A DNA stretch of 64,000 nt from Streptomyces sp. NBC_00659 (GTDB lineage Bacteria > Actinomycetota > Actinomycetes > Streptomycetales > Streptomycetaceae), in contig NZ_CP109031.1 of NCBI RefSeq assembly GCF_036226925.1, positions 8,990,001 to 9,054,000 on the forward strand, given 5' to 3'. Position numbers and translations under genes: made by a program. The first letter of the stretch is position 1, and each line of letters begins with the position of its first letter. Of the stretch, positions 17,561 to 25,753 are shown in pieces. A model generated the notes under the pieces. It searched no databases. It saw only the letters and a program-made list of their open reading frames with translations, and was not told the origin of the DNA.

Positions 17561-18805
17561 TCAGACGTGCCCCGGTGCCGCCTCCGCTCCGGTGGCGGGC
17601 GCCCCGGCTCGCCGGGGGAGAAGCAGCGGGGTCGCCAGCAGGAGCACGCCGGCCAGGGCGATGGCCGTACGCGGGCCGAGCAGGGTGCCCAGTACGCCCC
17701 ACAGTGCCGTCAGGAGTGCGGTCGAGCCCTTGGTCGTCACCGCCCAGGCCGTCAGCGTGCGGGCGACCCGGTCGTTCGCGGTGCGTTCGAGACGGTAGGT
17801 GGAGTAGACGGGGTTGAAGACCCCGCAGCAGAAGATGAGCCCGAGCTCGACGCCCATCACCAGCACCAGCCCTCCGGTGCCCGGCCCCAGGAAGGCGAGG
17901 CCGAGCGGCCAGAGAGCGCGCAGCGCCCCGGACCCGACCAGGACCCGATGCTGCCCGAACCGGGTGACCAGCGGTCGGGCCAGCCGTGAACCGAGCAGCC
18001 CGCCGATCGAGGGCGCGGCGAAGGCCAGGCCGTACTGCCACGGCGTGAACCCGAGCCTGCCGAGCATCAGGACGGCCAGCAGCGGTTGGGCGGCCATCAC
18101 CAGGCCGTTGAACAAGGCTGTGTTGAAGAACAGCGGACGCAGGGTGCGGTCGGCGAGGATGTACCGCCAGCCGTCGAGCAGGTCCGAGGCCCGCATGCGC
18201 GCGGCCTCCCGGTGTTCGGGCGGCGGTTCGTGCCCACCCGTCGCGCGGATGCCCAGGGCGGAGAGCAGATAGCTGACCCCGTCCGCCACCACCGTCGCCA
18301 CCGGACCCAGAAGCCCGATCGCCGCGCCGCCCAGCGGCGGTCCGATGATCGTGGTGGTCCAGGCCGTCGACTCGAACCGGGCGCCCGCGACGAGCAGGTG
18401 CTCGGCCGGCACGAGCGTCTTCAGGTACGCGCCGGAGGCGGCGCGGAAGGTGATGTCGGCCGCCGCGACGACCACCGAGGCGAGCAGGAGATGAACGAAG
18501 GTGAGCGCGCCGAGCGCGAAGGCGGCGGGGATCGTCAGCAGCGCGGCGAACCGCACCAGGTCCATCGTCACGAGCACCGGCCGCTTGCGGCGGAACTCCA
18601 CCCACGGGCCCAGCGGAACCGCCACGGCCGCGCCCACCGCGGCCCCCACGGAGGCGAGCACGGCGACCTCGGCCGGTCCGGAGTGCAGCACCCGGATGGC
18701 GATCAGTTCGAACGAGCCGAAGGCGAGCCAGGTGCCGAGCGCGCTCGCCCCGTACGCCCCCCAGAGCCACCCGAACCGCCGCCCCAGCCGGTGCCCGCTC
18801 CTCAT
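17561..18805 (-). CDS. MFS transporter
   Basis: 414 residues when started at ATG 18805 (weak GAGGG upstream); longer versions add unconvincing Arg-rich sequence. About twelve membrane helices with the EntS-like features FGWLWGAYGASALGTWLAFG, WVEFRRKRPVLV after helix 2, and an insertion between halves (ATGGHEPPPEHREAAR). Predicted small-molecule exporter. It is divergent from the LysR gene, with a 25-base palindrome between them, so it is probably controlled by that regulator. Confidence 0.8.
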   Translation of the reverse strand: MRSGHRLGRRFGWLWGAYGASALGTWLAFGSFELIAIRVLHSGPAEVAVLASVGAAVGAAVAVPLGPWVEFRRKRPVLVTMDLVRFAALLTIPAAFALGALTFVHLLLASVVVAAADITFRAASGAYLKTLVPAEHLLVAGARFESTAWTTTIIGPPLGGAAIGLLGPVATVVADGVSYLLSALGIRATGGHEPPPEHREAARMRASDLLDGWRYILADRTLRPLFFNTALFNGLVMAAQPLLAVLMLGRLGFTPWQYGLAFAAPSIGGLLGSRLARPLVTRFGQHRVLVGSGALRALWPLGLAFLGPGTGGLVLVMGVELGLIFCCGVFNPVYSTYRLERTANDRVARTLTAWAVTTKGSTALLTALWGVLGTLLGPRTAIALAGVLLLATPLLLPRRAGAPATGAEAAPGHV

Positions 18806-18905
18806 GCCCGACACCCTCGCCCCTAGCCCCTCAGCCACACCCGGTCCGCGTCCGAAGACATCAAAGCGAGCACCGCGACCGGGGATCAAACAACCGCGGG
18901 ACCGC

Positions 18906-18930
18906 ACGCCACAACCATCGGTTGTGGCGT
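18906..18930. promoter_or_regulatory. LysR-type operator between divergent genes
   Basis: Perfect inverted repeat ACGCCACAACC-ATC-GGTTGTGGCGT, 11 bp per arm with a 3-base centre. It lies 12 bases before the LysR start and 100 bases before the divergent MFS start. This is the place expected for an autoregulatory LysR site, though the symmetry is stronger and the centre shorter than in the usual T-N11-A box. Confidence 0.65.
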
Positions 18931-18942
18931 TAGGGTGGTTCT

Positions 18943-19905
18943 GTGGACCTCGACACTGTCCGGACGTTCGTCGCCGTCGCCGACGCGGGGCAGTTCCAGG
19001 AGGCCGCCGCCGAGCTGGCGGTCACCCAGCAGGCCGTCTCCAAACGCGTCGCGGTGCTGGAGCGCACCCTCGGTGTGCGACTGTTCACCCGCACACCGCG
19101 AGGCGCCGAGCTCACCATCGACGGCCAGGCGTTCCTGCCCCACGCGCGTGAGCTGCTGCGCGTGTCCGAACGCGCGGTCGCGTCCGTGCGCACCGGCCGC
19201 CGTCCGCTGCGCGTCGACATCATCGCCTCGCGCGGTGCGGCGTCGGGCCTGATGCGCGGCTTCCACCGTACGTACCCCGAGGTCGACCTCGACGTGGTGA
19301 TGCTGTTCGACATCGAGACGGCCGTCGCCGCCGTCCGGTCCGGTGCGATCGACGCGACCTTCCGTGCGGTCGCCGTGCCGGACCGGCCCCTCCCCGAGGA
19401 CATCGAGGCCGTACGGGTGCTCGACGAGCCGCTCCAGCTCCTCACCGGCGCCGCCCACGCGCTGGCGGAAGCCCGGTCGGTGACCGTCGCCGAGCTCGTC
19501 GGTCACCGGATCTGGATGCCGGGCATCGTCCCCGGGACCGAGTGGGCCGTGTACTACGACGACCTGGTCGCCGAGTTCGGTCTGACCATCGAGGCGACCG
19601 GCCCGAACTTCGGCTCCGACGCGCTCCTCGACACCGTCGCCGACACCCCGGCACTCGCCACGTTCATGGGAGCGCAGACCCTTCCCCAGCTCTCGCCGGG
19701 AGGTGCCCCCAACGGCTGGCCCGCCGGCCACGGCCTGCGCCTGATCCCGGTGACCGACCCGACCCCCGTCTACCCGCACTCGCTCCTGTGGCACCGCGAC
19801 AATCCCCACCCGGCGCTGGCCACGCTCCGCGCCTACCTCGCCGCCGCGGCGGCCGGTCACGACACGGCCGGGACCTGGACCCCGGGCTGGGTGATCCCAC
19901 GCTGA
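18943..19905 (+). CDS. LysR-family transcriptional regulator
   Basis: 320 residues, GTG start. Helix-turn-helix at about 1-60 (MDLDTVRTFVAVADAGQFQE, AVTQQAVSKRVAVLE, GVRLFTRTPRGAELT), then a two-lobed ligand-binding domain (RVDIIASRGAASGL, SGAIDATFRAV). It likely controls the divergent MFS exporter and itself through the palindrome at 18906-18930. The inducer is unknown. A strong hairpin after the stop separates it from the convergent reductase gene. Confidence 0.85.
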   Translation: MDLDTVRTFVAVADAGQFQEAAAELAVTQQAVSKRVAVLERTLGVRLFTRTPRGAELTIDGQAFLPHARELLRVSERAVASVRTGRRPLRVDIIASRGAASGLMRGFHRTYPEVDLDVVMLFDIETAVAAVRSGAIDATFRAVAVPDRPLPEDIEAVRVLDEPLQLLTGAAHALAEARSVTVAELVGHRIWMPGIVPGTEWAVYYDDLVAEFGLTIEATGPNFGSDALLDTVADTPALATFMGAQTLPQLSPGGAPNGWPAGHGLRLIPVTDPTPVYPHSLLWHRDNPHPALATLRAYLAAAAAGHDTAGTWTPGWVIPR

Positions 19906-19953
19906 CCGCGGCGGATCGATCGCCTTGCCGTCGCAGGGCTGGACAGGCGTCAC

Positions 19954-19987
19954 CTCGCGCCGCGCCCCCGCGCGGGGGCGGCGCGAG
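19954..19987. terminator. Bidirectional terminator between convergent genes
   Basis: CTCGCGCCGC… pairs with …GCGGCGCGAG; 16 base pairs with a 2-base bulge and almost no loop. It lies between the stops of the LysR gene and the minus-strand reductase gene. Confidence 0.6.
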
Positions 19988-20002
19988 CGGCATCCGCCGT
20001 CC

Positions 20003-20875
20003 TCACGGAGAAGAGGGCCGCCCTTCGGTCCCTGCCCGCACCACCTCGTCCAGTGAGGTCGCCCGGTGTCCGGTGAGGTCCTCGACGGCGGTGGTCACGG
20101 TGGCGAGAGATCCGTCGGCGATCGCCGCGTACGTGGACACCCATGCGTCGAGCTGCCAGTCGGGCGCCCCGTAGCGCGCGCGGGAGGCGTACGCCTCCTC
20201 GGTCGTCTCCGGGACGTAGGAGACCGGTGGGCCGCCGACGGCGGTGAGGATCCGGGCCACTTCGGTGAGGGTGAGGGACTGCGGTCCTGTGAGCTCGTAC
20301 GTGCGGCCGGTGTGCGGTTGAGGATCGAGCAGGACCGCCACCGCGGAGTCGGCGATGTCGTCCTGGGCGACCAATGCCGCTCTGCCGTCACCGGCCGGCC
20401 CGCGGATGGCGCCGTCGGCGCCCACGAGAGCGGGCATGAAGTCGGCGTAGAGGTTGTCACGCAGGAAGGTGAAGGGGATGCCGGCGGCACGGATGTGCTG
20501 TTCGGTGTGCCAGTGGTCCCGGGCCAGGGTGAACGTCGCGTCGGGCGCGGCCCCGTAGAAGGAGATGTAGACGAGGTGAGCGACACCGGCCTGCGCCGCG
20601 GCATCGACGAAGGTGCGGTGGTCCCGGAGCCGGTCGGGGGACTCCGAGGCCGAGACCATCAGGACGCGGTCGGTGCCGCGCAGGGCACGCACGAGGGCTT
20701 CGTGGTCGTTGTACGCGCCGGACACCGCGATCGCGCCGGTCAGCTGCGGAGCGCGGGAGGGGGTGCGGGCCAGGAGAGTCTGCGCGATTCCGGCGGCGGC
20801 CAGCCTGCGCGCGATACGCCCGCCCAGGCGGCCGGAGGCTCCGGTGATCGCGTAGGTGGCATCGGTGGGAGCCAA
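20003..20875 (-). CDS. NAD(P)-binding reductase, NmrA/QOR2-like
   Basis: 290 residues. TYAITGASGRLGGRIARRLA is the Rossmann dinucleotide motif; VLMVSASESPDRLRDHRTFV, HLVYISFYGAAPDATFTLAR and FTFLRDNLYADF are typical of atypical SDRs of the NAD(P)H:quinone oxidoreductase 2 (QorB) type, which lack a standard YxxxK pair. Likely reduces quinones or acts as an NADPH sensor. The TTG start is set by an excellent ribosome binding site, AAGGAGGA, 5 bases upstream; no ATG or GTG fits. Single gene. Confidence 0.75.
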   Translation of the reverse strand: MAPTDATYAITGASGRLGGRIARRLAAAGIAQTLLARTPSRAPQLTGAIAVSGAYNDHEALVRALRGTDRVLMVSASESPDRLRDHRTFVDAAAQAGVAHLVYISFYGAAPDATFTLARDHWHTEQHIRAAGIPFTFLRDNLYADFMPALVGADGAIRGPAGDGRAALVAQDDIADSAVAVLLDPQPHTGRTYELTGPQSLTLTEVARILTAVGGPPVSYVPETTEEAYASRARYGAPDWQLDAWVSTYAAIADGSLATVTTAVEDLTGHRATSLDEVVRAGTEGRPSSP

Positions 20876-20880
20876 CGTTC

Positions 20881-20888
20881 TCCTCCTT
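20881..20888 (-). promoter_or_regulatory. Ribosome binding site that fixes a TTG start
   Basis: AAGGAGGA on the minus strand, 5 bases before TTG 20875. Its strength and spacing support TTG as the true start of the reductase gene. Confidence 0.75.
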
Positions 20889-21030
20889 GAGCGGGTGCCG
20901 GGCGCCGGGCGCCGCTTCCGCCACGGTGGCCGTGGCGGCGGCAGCGGGCCGGTGGTCGGCCGGTCCGCGGGGTGACGGATGCGGGTGAAGGCGTAACCGG
21001 ACGGATGTGCCGGTGCCGGTTCTCAACAGC

Positions 21031-21498
21031 TCAGCGCCGCCACACGTAGACGCCGAGCGAGGTCTCCACAACCTCCTGGGGCCAAGCAGCACGGACACGC
21101 TGCAGTCGTTCGTGGTGCTCATCGGCCCATCCGGCGGCCAGGCGGACGGGGACACTGACGGATGTCCCCGATGCGGCCATGTCCGCCACCACGATCACGG
21201 CAGTCCCGTTCCGACCGGACAGCTCGAACCGGATCTCGGGGGCGCGCCCGTCATCCATCCAGACGGCATCCCGCCCGGCAGCGAGCTCTCTCAGGACCTG
21301 TGACCAGCTGTCCAAGTCGTCCGGAGTCAGACACACATCGAGATGTCCTCGGGCGAACCCGCTGGTGACGACGATCTCCGCATCGAGGTAATCATGCATG
21401 GTCAACACCCCGGGCATGGTCCGGCCGAGAACCCTGACCTCAAGACCGCTCTCCCCGTCGACCAGACGGATGAGATCCACCATGCTGTCCTCGGCCAT
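21031..21498 (-). CDS. DUF5959-family protein
   Basis: 155 residues. MVDLIRLVDGESGLEVRVLG, TSGFARGHLDVCLTPDDLDS and ISFELSGRNGTAV-like beta-rich sequence match small actinomycete proteins of the DUF5959 type, whose function is unknown. Two starts are possible: ATG 21498 (GGGGA upstream) and ATG 21483 (GAGGA upstream, and the family usually begins here with M-DLIRL-DG). No membrane or signal segment. Neighbours give no functional hint. Confidence 0.6.
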   Translation of the reverse strand: MAEDSMVDLIRLVDGESGLEVRVLGRTMPGVLTMHDYLDAEIVVTSGFARGHLDVCLTPDDLDSWSQVLRELAAGRDAVWMDDGRAPEIRFELSGRNGTAVIVVADMAASGTSVSVPVRLAAGWADEHHERLQRVRAAWPQEVVETSLGVYVWRR

Positions 21499-21715
21499 GC
21501 CCGTTCCCCACTCTCGCGTCGACTCTCGTCATCATGCACGTGCGTCAGCGGATGGGGTGCCGCTGGTCGAAACACTCCGCAGGACCGGCCTGGATCGGGC
21601 GATAAATGTCATGACCTCGTCCCGCGAGGTGGTCTCCGACGTGCTGGTGCCCCGCCCGGACGCGTGGGCGGGCGCGAGCTGACAACAGACAGTGCCACCG
21701 CTTCCTACGACCTTT

Positions 21716-22120
21716 TCAGGAGCGAGGTTGGGCCATCACCGGCGTGGCCGCGCGGAAGAGGTGCAGGAGGGCCTGGGCCGGCGGGGTGTCCGGGTCGAAG
21801 AACTGCCTGGCCAGCGCGGTCGGCACCGCCGGCCCCTGCATGCGGACCTCGTGGCACCGGAAACAGAACGCCGCCTCGAACAACGCCAGGTCGAGAGAGT
21901 CCTCGTACGACCGGACGCTCCAGCCGGGTGAGAAGCCGCAGCGGTGCTGTTCGCTGCCGGGCAGGTCCTCGATCAAGGTCAGGGCTTTCGCGGCCTCGTT
22001 CCCGGTCCAGTGGGCGACCGCCCTGCCGGGGTAAGGGGCACCCTTCTCGGCCGGCAGGGCGGAGATCCTCACGACCTCGATCAGCGCGGTGGACGCAACG
22101 GCTTCGGCGGGGAGCTGCAT
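21716..22120 (-). CDS. Conserved hypothetical protein
   Basis: 134 residues starting MQLPAEAVASTALIEVVRIS. No membrane helix or signal. A CxxC-like pair (FCFRCHE, about residues 87-93) could bind a metal. I do not recognise the family. It is isolated, with the 22202-22732 gene upstream on the same strand and 81 bases between. Confidence 0.5.
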   Translation of the reverse strand: MQLPAEAVASTALIEVVRISALPAEKGAPYPGRAVAHWTGNEAAKALTLIEDLPGSEQHRCGFSPGWSVRSYEDSLDLALFEAAFCFRCHEVRMQGPAVPTALARQFFDPDTPPAQALLHLFRAATPVMAQPRS

Positions 22121-22201
22121 GTGCCCAGTCTGCTCTTCCTGCCGACGGCCGACTGAGGCGGGCCGAGACCTGGGCCGAGTGGCCCGGGTTTCGTGTCTGT
22201 G

Positions 22202-22732
22202 TCACGTCTCCGGGGTCGTCAGCCATCGGCCCGGGTGACCGGGAGGGAGTTGGAGATCTTCGCGTACGGCCGCGTAGTAGCCTTCGCGGCCCAGGCGTTG
22301 GCGTTCCAGGAGTGCCTGCCATGCCCCTGGATCGCGGGTGCCCGCGCGTTGGAAGCCCTCCATCTCCATCACCACCGTCACCCATTCCCGGGCCCGGTCC
22401 ACCACTTCGCGGCTGCCCAGCATGAGCAGGGCCTCCCCTGGAGGATCGCGGTCGTCGGTGGCCCGGGCCATGAGCGGTTCGGCCTCGGCCAGGGGCAGCG
22501 GGTGCGGATGCGGGTCGTTGCCTATGTGGGCGGCGACACGGTAGGTGAGGGTCACCGACTTCTTCAGCGACCGCGCGTACTCGGAGTACACGGCGAGGCG
22601 CCGTTCTTCCCACCGCTCCGCCCGATCCCGTTTGAAGCGCTCGCGGTCGCTGCGGACGAGAGCCAGATACGACCCCAGGGCGCCGATCACGACGCCTACG
22701 AGCGCGGGGAGTTGCTGAAGGAAAGCGGACAT
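22202..22732 (-). CDS. Small single-pass membrane protein
   Basis: 176 residues. One N-terminal membrane helix (QQLPALVGVVIGALGSYLAL, about 6-25) followed by a charged helical region (VRSDRERFKRDRAERWEERR) that probably forms a coiled coil, then a mostly helical cytoplasmic part. Such proteins are common and uncharacterised in Streptomyces. ATG 22732 has a poor ribosome binding site. It follows rph on the same strand, but a 23-bp terminator stem lies between, so it should be transcribed separately. Confidence 0.55.
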   Translation of the reverse strand: MSAFLQQLPALVGVVIGALGSYLALVRSDRERFKRDRAERWEERRLAVYSEYARSLKKSVTLTYRVAAHIGNDPHPHPLPLAEAEPLMARATDDRDPPGEALLMLGSREVVDRAREWVTVVMEMEGFQRAGTRDPGAWQALLERQRLGREGYYAAVREDLQLPPGHPGRWLTTPET

Positions 22733-22797
22733 GATCGCACCGTACCGACCGCAGTGTCCGGGGCGGGCGACTTCGCGACCGCGTGGACCGTCGAGCA

Positions 22798-22845
22798 CCG
22801 ACGAGTGGGCCGCAGCCGCGTCCGCGGCTGCGGCCCACTCGTCGG
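22798..22845 (-). terminator. 23-bp perfect hairpin after rph
   Basis: CCGACGAGTGGGCCGC… (22798-22820) pairs without mismatch with 22823-22845 around a 2-base loop, 10 bases beyond the rph stop. Among the strongest stems in the window. Confidence 0.8.
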
Positions 22846-22854
22846 CTCGGTCGG

Positions 22855-25452
22855 TCAGGACAGGATCTCGACATACCCGTCGGTGCCGTGCACACGGATC
22901 CGCTGCCCGTCCCGGATCAGCCGGGTGGCCCGCTCCACGCCCACGACGGCCGGCAGACCGTACTCCCGGGCGATCACCGCGCCATGCGTCATCAGACCGC
23001 CCACCTCCGTCACCAGGCCCGCCACCGCGACGAACAGCGGGGACCAACTGGGGTCCGTGAACGGTGTGACCAGGATGTCGCCCGGCTCGAGATCGGCGTC
23101 CGCCATGTCGAGGATGACGCGGGCCCTTCCCTCGATCGTCCCGGCGGAGACGGGCAGCCCGACCAGAGCGCCGTCCGGCACGTCGTCGCGCCGGTAGGAC
23201 CCGGTGACGGCCTCACCGTCCGAGGTGAGCACCCGGGGCGGTGTGAGCGCCTGGTACGAGCGGAACGCGTCCTTGCGCCGCTGGATGAGCCGGTCGTCCA
23301 CCCGGTTCGTGCGTACGACGTCGTGGAACTCCTGGAACGTGAGGTAGAAGACGTCCTCCTTCTCGTGAAGCACGCCGGCCCGCACGAGGCGCCCGGCCTC
23401 CTCCAGCAGGGCCCGCTTGTAGACGAAGGAGCGGCTGACGATGCCGTACTTCGGGTACTCCCGGTATCCGGCGAAGGCCCTGACCTGGTCGATCATCCGC
23501 TTGGTCTCGTCGGCTCCGCGTTCACCGTCCGGCAGGGCCCGCAAGCGTGACAGAACGTCCTGTTCCTTCTCCCACGCTCTCAACCGCCCCTGCTCGAAGC
23601 GCCGTTCGGCGGCGCCCGGCTCGAAGTTCCTGACGTTGTCGAGGATCACGGGCACCAGGGTGCTGGGCCGCTCACGCCACCGTGGCCGCGTGATGTCGAT
23701 CTCGCCGACGCAGCGCATGCCGTACCGGTCGAGGTAGGCCTCGATGGCGTCGCGGGCTTCGGTCCCGCCCGGGAGCTTCGCCAGTTCGTCCAGGAAGTCG
23801 TCGTCCTCGACGTCCTGAAGGAACGCCACCACCTCCGGTCGAGAGCGGATCACGTCGGCGACGTCGAGCAGCTCCAGGCCCATCTCCGACGTGATGTTGT
23901 CGGGAGCGGACAGCGTCAGCGTGTCGGCCGCGTTCTTCTCGCCCAGCCACTCCCCGAGCTTGTCGTTCAGCCACCAGGTGGCTTCCATCCCCGCCATGAT
24001 CGCCCGCATGTTCAGCGGATCACCGAGGACCCGCTTGTGCTCCTCGAACGCCTCCAGGAGAAAGTCGAACAGCGCCGGTCCGGTCTTCGTCCGGATGCCG
24101 CTCTCCAGGGCGGTGACGGACGCCCGGCTGCGCTCGATCAGCTCGGTGACGATGGCGGGATCGGCCTCGGTCGGGATGGACGCACCGCCCGCAGACGGCC
24201 CGCCGGGACCCGTGTCCGGGAGCGAGGGGACGAAGCCGTCGCGGTCGAGGACGGTCTCCAGAGCATTTCTGACCAGCGGATCTCCCTTTCCCATGAGGTC
24301 CAGAAGGGCGGCGCGGCTCGCGGGGGAGGCCAGGCGCGGGGTGACGTCGACGAACAGCCTCCCGCCGGCCTCGTGCATCGGCACCATCGCCGTCAGCTGC
24401 CACATGGAGTAGCCCAGCGGCTTCATGGCGTCGGTCATCATCTGCTGATGGCCGACGGAGACGTAGACGTGGTTCTCCCGGTCGCCGGCCTCGGGAACGG
24501 GAAACAGCGTGGTGATCGGACGGCTCTGCACGATCCGGAAGCCGTCGTCGGCCAGGCACCACTCGATGTCCTGAGGACGCCCGAAATGCGCTTCGATCCG
24601 CCGGCCCAGCCGCACGAGCCGCAGGACCTGTTCATCCGTCAGCGACGGCTGCTCCTGCCGCCCCGCGTCGATCGCCACCTCCCGGGTACCACCGGCCGGC
24701 AGGGCCTGAACGGCACGCTGTTTGGCGGCGATCGTCCTGGCGACGATGTCGTCGTCCCGCACGGTGAAGACGTCGGGGTTCACCAGTCCGGAGACCAGGG
24801 CCTCGCCGAGACCGAAGCCGGCGTCGACTGTGGACACCTTCCGGTTGCCCGTGACGGGGTCGGCCGTGAACAGGATGCCGGACGCGTGCGGGAAGACCAT
24901 CCGCTGTACGACGACCGCCATGTGGACCGTACGGTGGTCGATGCCGTTGCGCCGGCGGTAGGTCACGGCCCGCTCGGTGAACAGCGACGCCCAGCACCGG
25001 CTGATGTGCCGGAGGATCTCCGTCGGCCCCACGATGTTCAGATACGTGTCCTGCTGGCCGGCGAAGGAGGCCGTCGGCAGGTCCTCCGCCGTCGCGCTGG
25101 ACCGGACGGCGTACGCGGCTCCCTCGCCGAGCCGGGCGAGCGCGCGCGTGACCGCCGCCGCGAGACCGTCCGGGACGGTGATCTCTTCGATGGTCCGGCG
25201 GATCCGCGCGCTGAGCGTGCGGAGCGCGTCCCGGTCGTCCGGGTTCACGTGAGACAGCTCGTCGATCAGGCCGTCGACCGACGGCACCTCCGCCATGATC
25301 CGCCGGAAGGCGTCCGTCGTCACACAGAAGCCGGCCGGTACCCGGACGCCTTCGATCCGCGACAGCCCGCCCAGATGCGCGCCCTTGCCGCCGACGACCG
25401 CGACCTGCGTCCGATCGACCTCTTGAAGATCCAGTACGTACTGCTCAGTCAT
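22855..25452 (-). CDS. rph: Rifampicin phosphotransferase
   Basis: 865 residues, the length of known Rph enzymes. It inactivates rifamycins by transferring the beta-phosphate of ATP to the drug's ansa-chain hydroxyl (C21), giving AMP and phosphate. N-terminal ATP-grasp/PPDK-like domain (VVGGKGAHLGGLSRIEGVRV, YAVRSSATAEDLPTASFAGQ), a large drug-binding domain in the middle, and a C-terminal swivelling His domain (GGLMTHGAVIAREYGLPAVV, phosphocarrier His823; Listeria uses His825 as I recall). ATG 25452 has GGAGG 7 bases upstream. Upstream lies a rifamycin-associated element at 25660-25678, so induction by rifamycins is expected. Confidence 0.92.
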   Translation of the reverse strand: MTEQYVLDLQEVDRTQVAVVGGKGAHLGGLSRIEGVRVPAGFCVTTDAFRRIMAEVPSVDGLIDELSHVNPDDRDALRTLSARIRRTIEEITVPDGLAAAVTRALARLGEGAAYAVRSSATAEDLPTASFAGQQDTYLNIVGPTEILRHISRCWASLFTERAVTYRRRNGIDHRTVHMAVVVQRMVFPHASGILFTADPVTGNRKVSTVDAGFGLGEALVSGLVNPDVFTVRDDDIVARTIAAKQRAVQALPAGGTREVAIDAGRQEQPSLTDEQVLRLVRLGRRIEAHFGRPQDIEWCLADDGFRIVQSRPITTLFPVPEAGDRENHVYVSVGHQQMMTDAMKPLGYSMWQLTAMVPMHEAGGRLFVDVTPRLASPASRAALLDLMGKGDPLVRNALETVLDRDGFVPSLPDTGPGGPSAGGASIPTEADPAIVTELIERSRASVTALESGIRTKTGPALFDFLLEAFEEHKRVLGDPLNMRAIMAGMEATWWLNDKLGEWLGEKNAADTLTLSAPDNITSEMGLELLDVADVIRSRPEVVAFLQDVEDDDFLDELAKLPGGTEARDAIEAYLDRYGMRCVGEIDITRPRWRERPSTLVPVILDNVRNFEPGAAERRFEQGRLRAWEKEQDVLSRLRALPDGERGADETKRMIDQVRAFAGYREYPKYGIVSRSFVYKRALLEEAGRLVRAGVLHEKEDVFYLTFQEFHDVVRTNRVDDRLIQRRKDAFRSYQALTPPRVLTSDGEAVTGSYRRDDVPDGALVGLPVSAGTIEGRARVILDMADADLEPGDILVTPFTDPSWSPLFVAVAGLVTEVGGLMTHGAVIAREYGLPAVVGVERATRLIRDGQRIRVHGTDGYVEILS

Positions 25453-25659
25453 TGCGATGCCTCCGAGGCGGCCGTGTTCCGTCGTACTGCGATGTCCCGT
25501 CACCGGCGCCTCCCACTCTGTCGAACCTCTTGTCGAGCACGTCCTCGTCCCTGGTCGCCTTCCCGCTGACGCGTCGTCCGGCCGCTCCACCGATCGGGCG
25601 GCGCGCACCCAGTACTGCCGCGGGTCGGGGCACAGACCGACGATTGTGCGCCGTGACCG

Positions 25660-25678
25660 GGGCCTTGCGGCAAGCCCC
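25660..25678 (-). promoter_or_regulatory. Rifamycin-associated element (RAE)
   Basis: GGGCCTTGCGGCAAGCCCC on the + strand, a near-perfect palindrome. It matches, apart from the central base, the 19-bp RAE described upstream of rifamycin-inactivating genes in actinomycetes (remembered as GGGGCTTGCGGCAAGGCCC). It lies 208 bases before the rph start, in the only gene-free stretch between rph and the next gene (25453-25753). Confidence 0.75.
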
Positions 25679-25701
25679 CTGGTGCGCTATAAGTTGAGAG
25701 A

Positions 25702-25725
25702 GGCAAGGAGAGGACTCTCCTTGCC
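25702..25725. terminator. Hairpin terminator after the MerR-methyltransferase gene
   Basis: GGCAAGGAGAG (25702-25712) pairs perfectly with CTCTCCTTGCC (25715-25725), loop GA. It separates the minus-strand fusion gene from rph. Confidence 0.75.
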
Positions 25726-25753
25726 CTTCGTGTTTTCAGGCCACGAGTGATTC

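Noticed and set aside
25445..25633. Small minus-strand frame as a leader peptide for rph
   Set aside because: It overlaps the rph start region, has no good ribosome binding site and no attenuator-like hairpins; the RAE explains regulation better.
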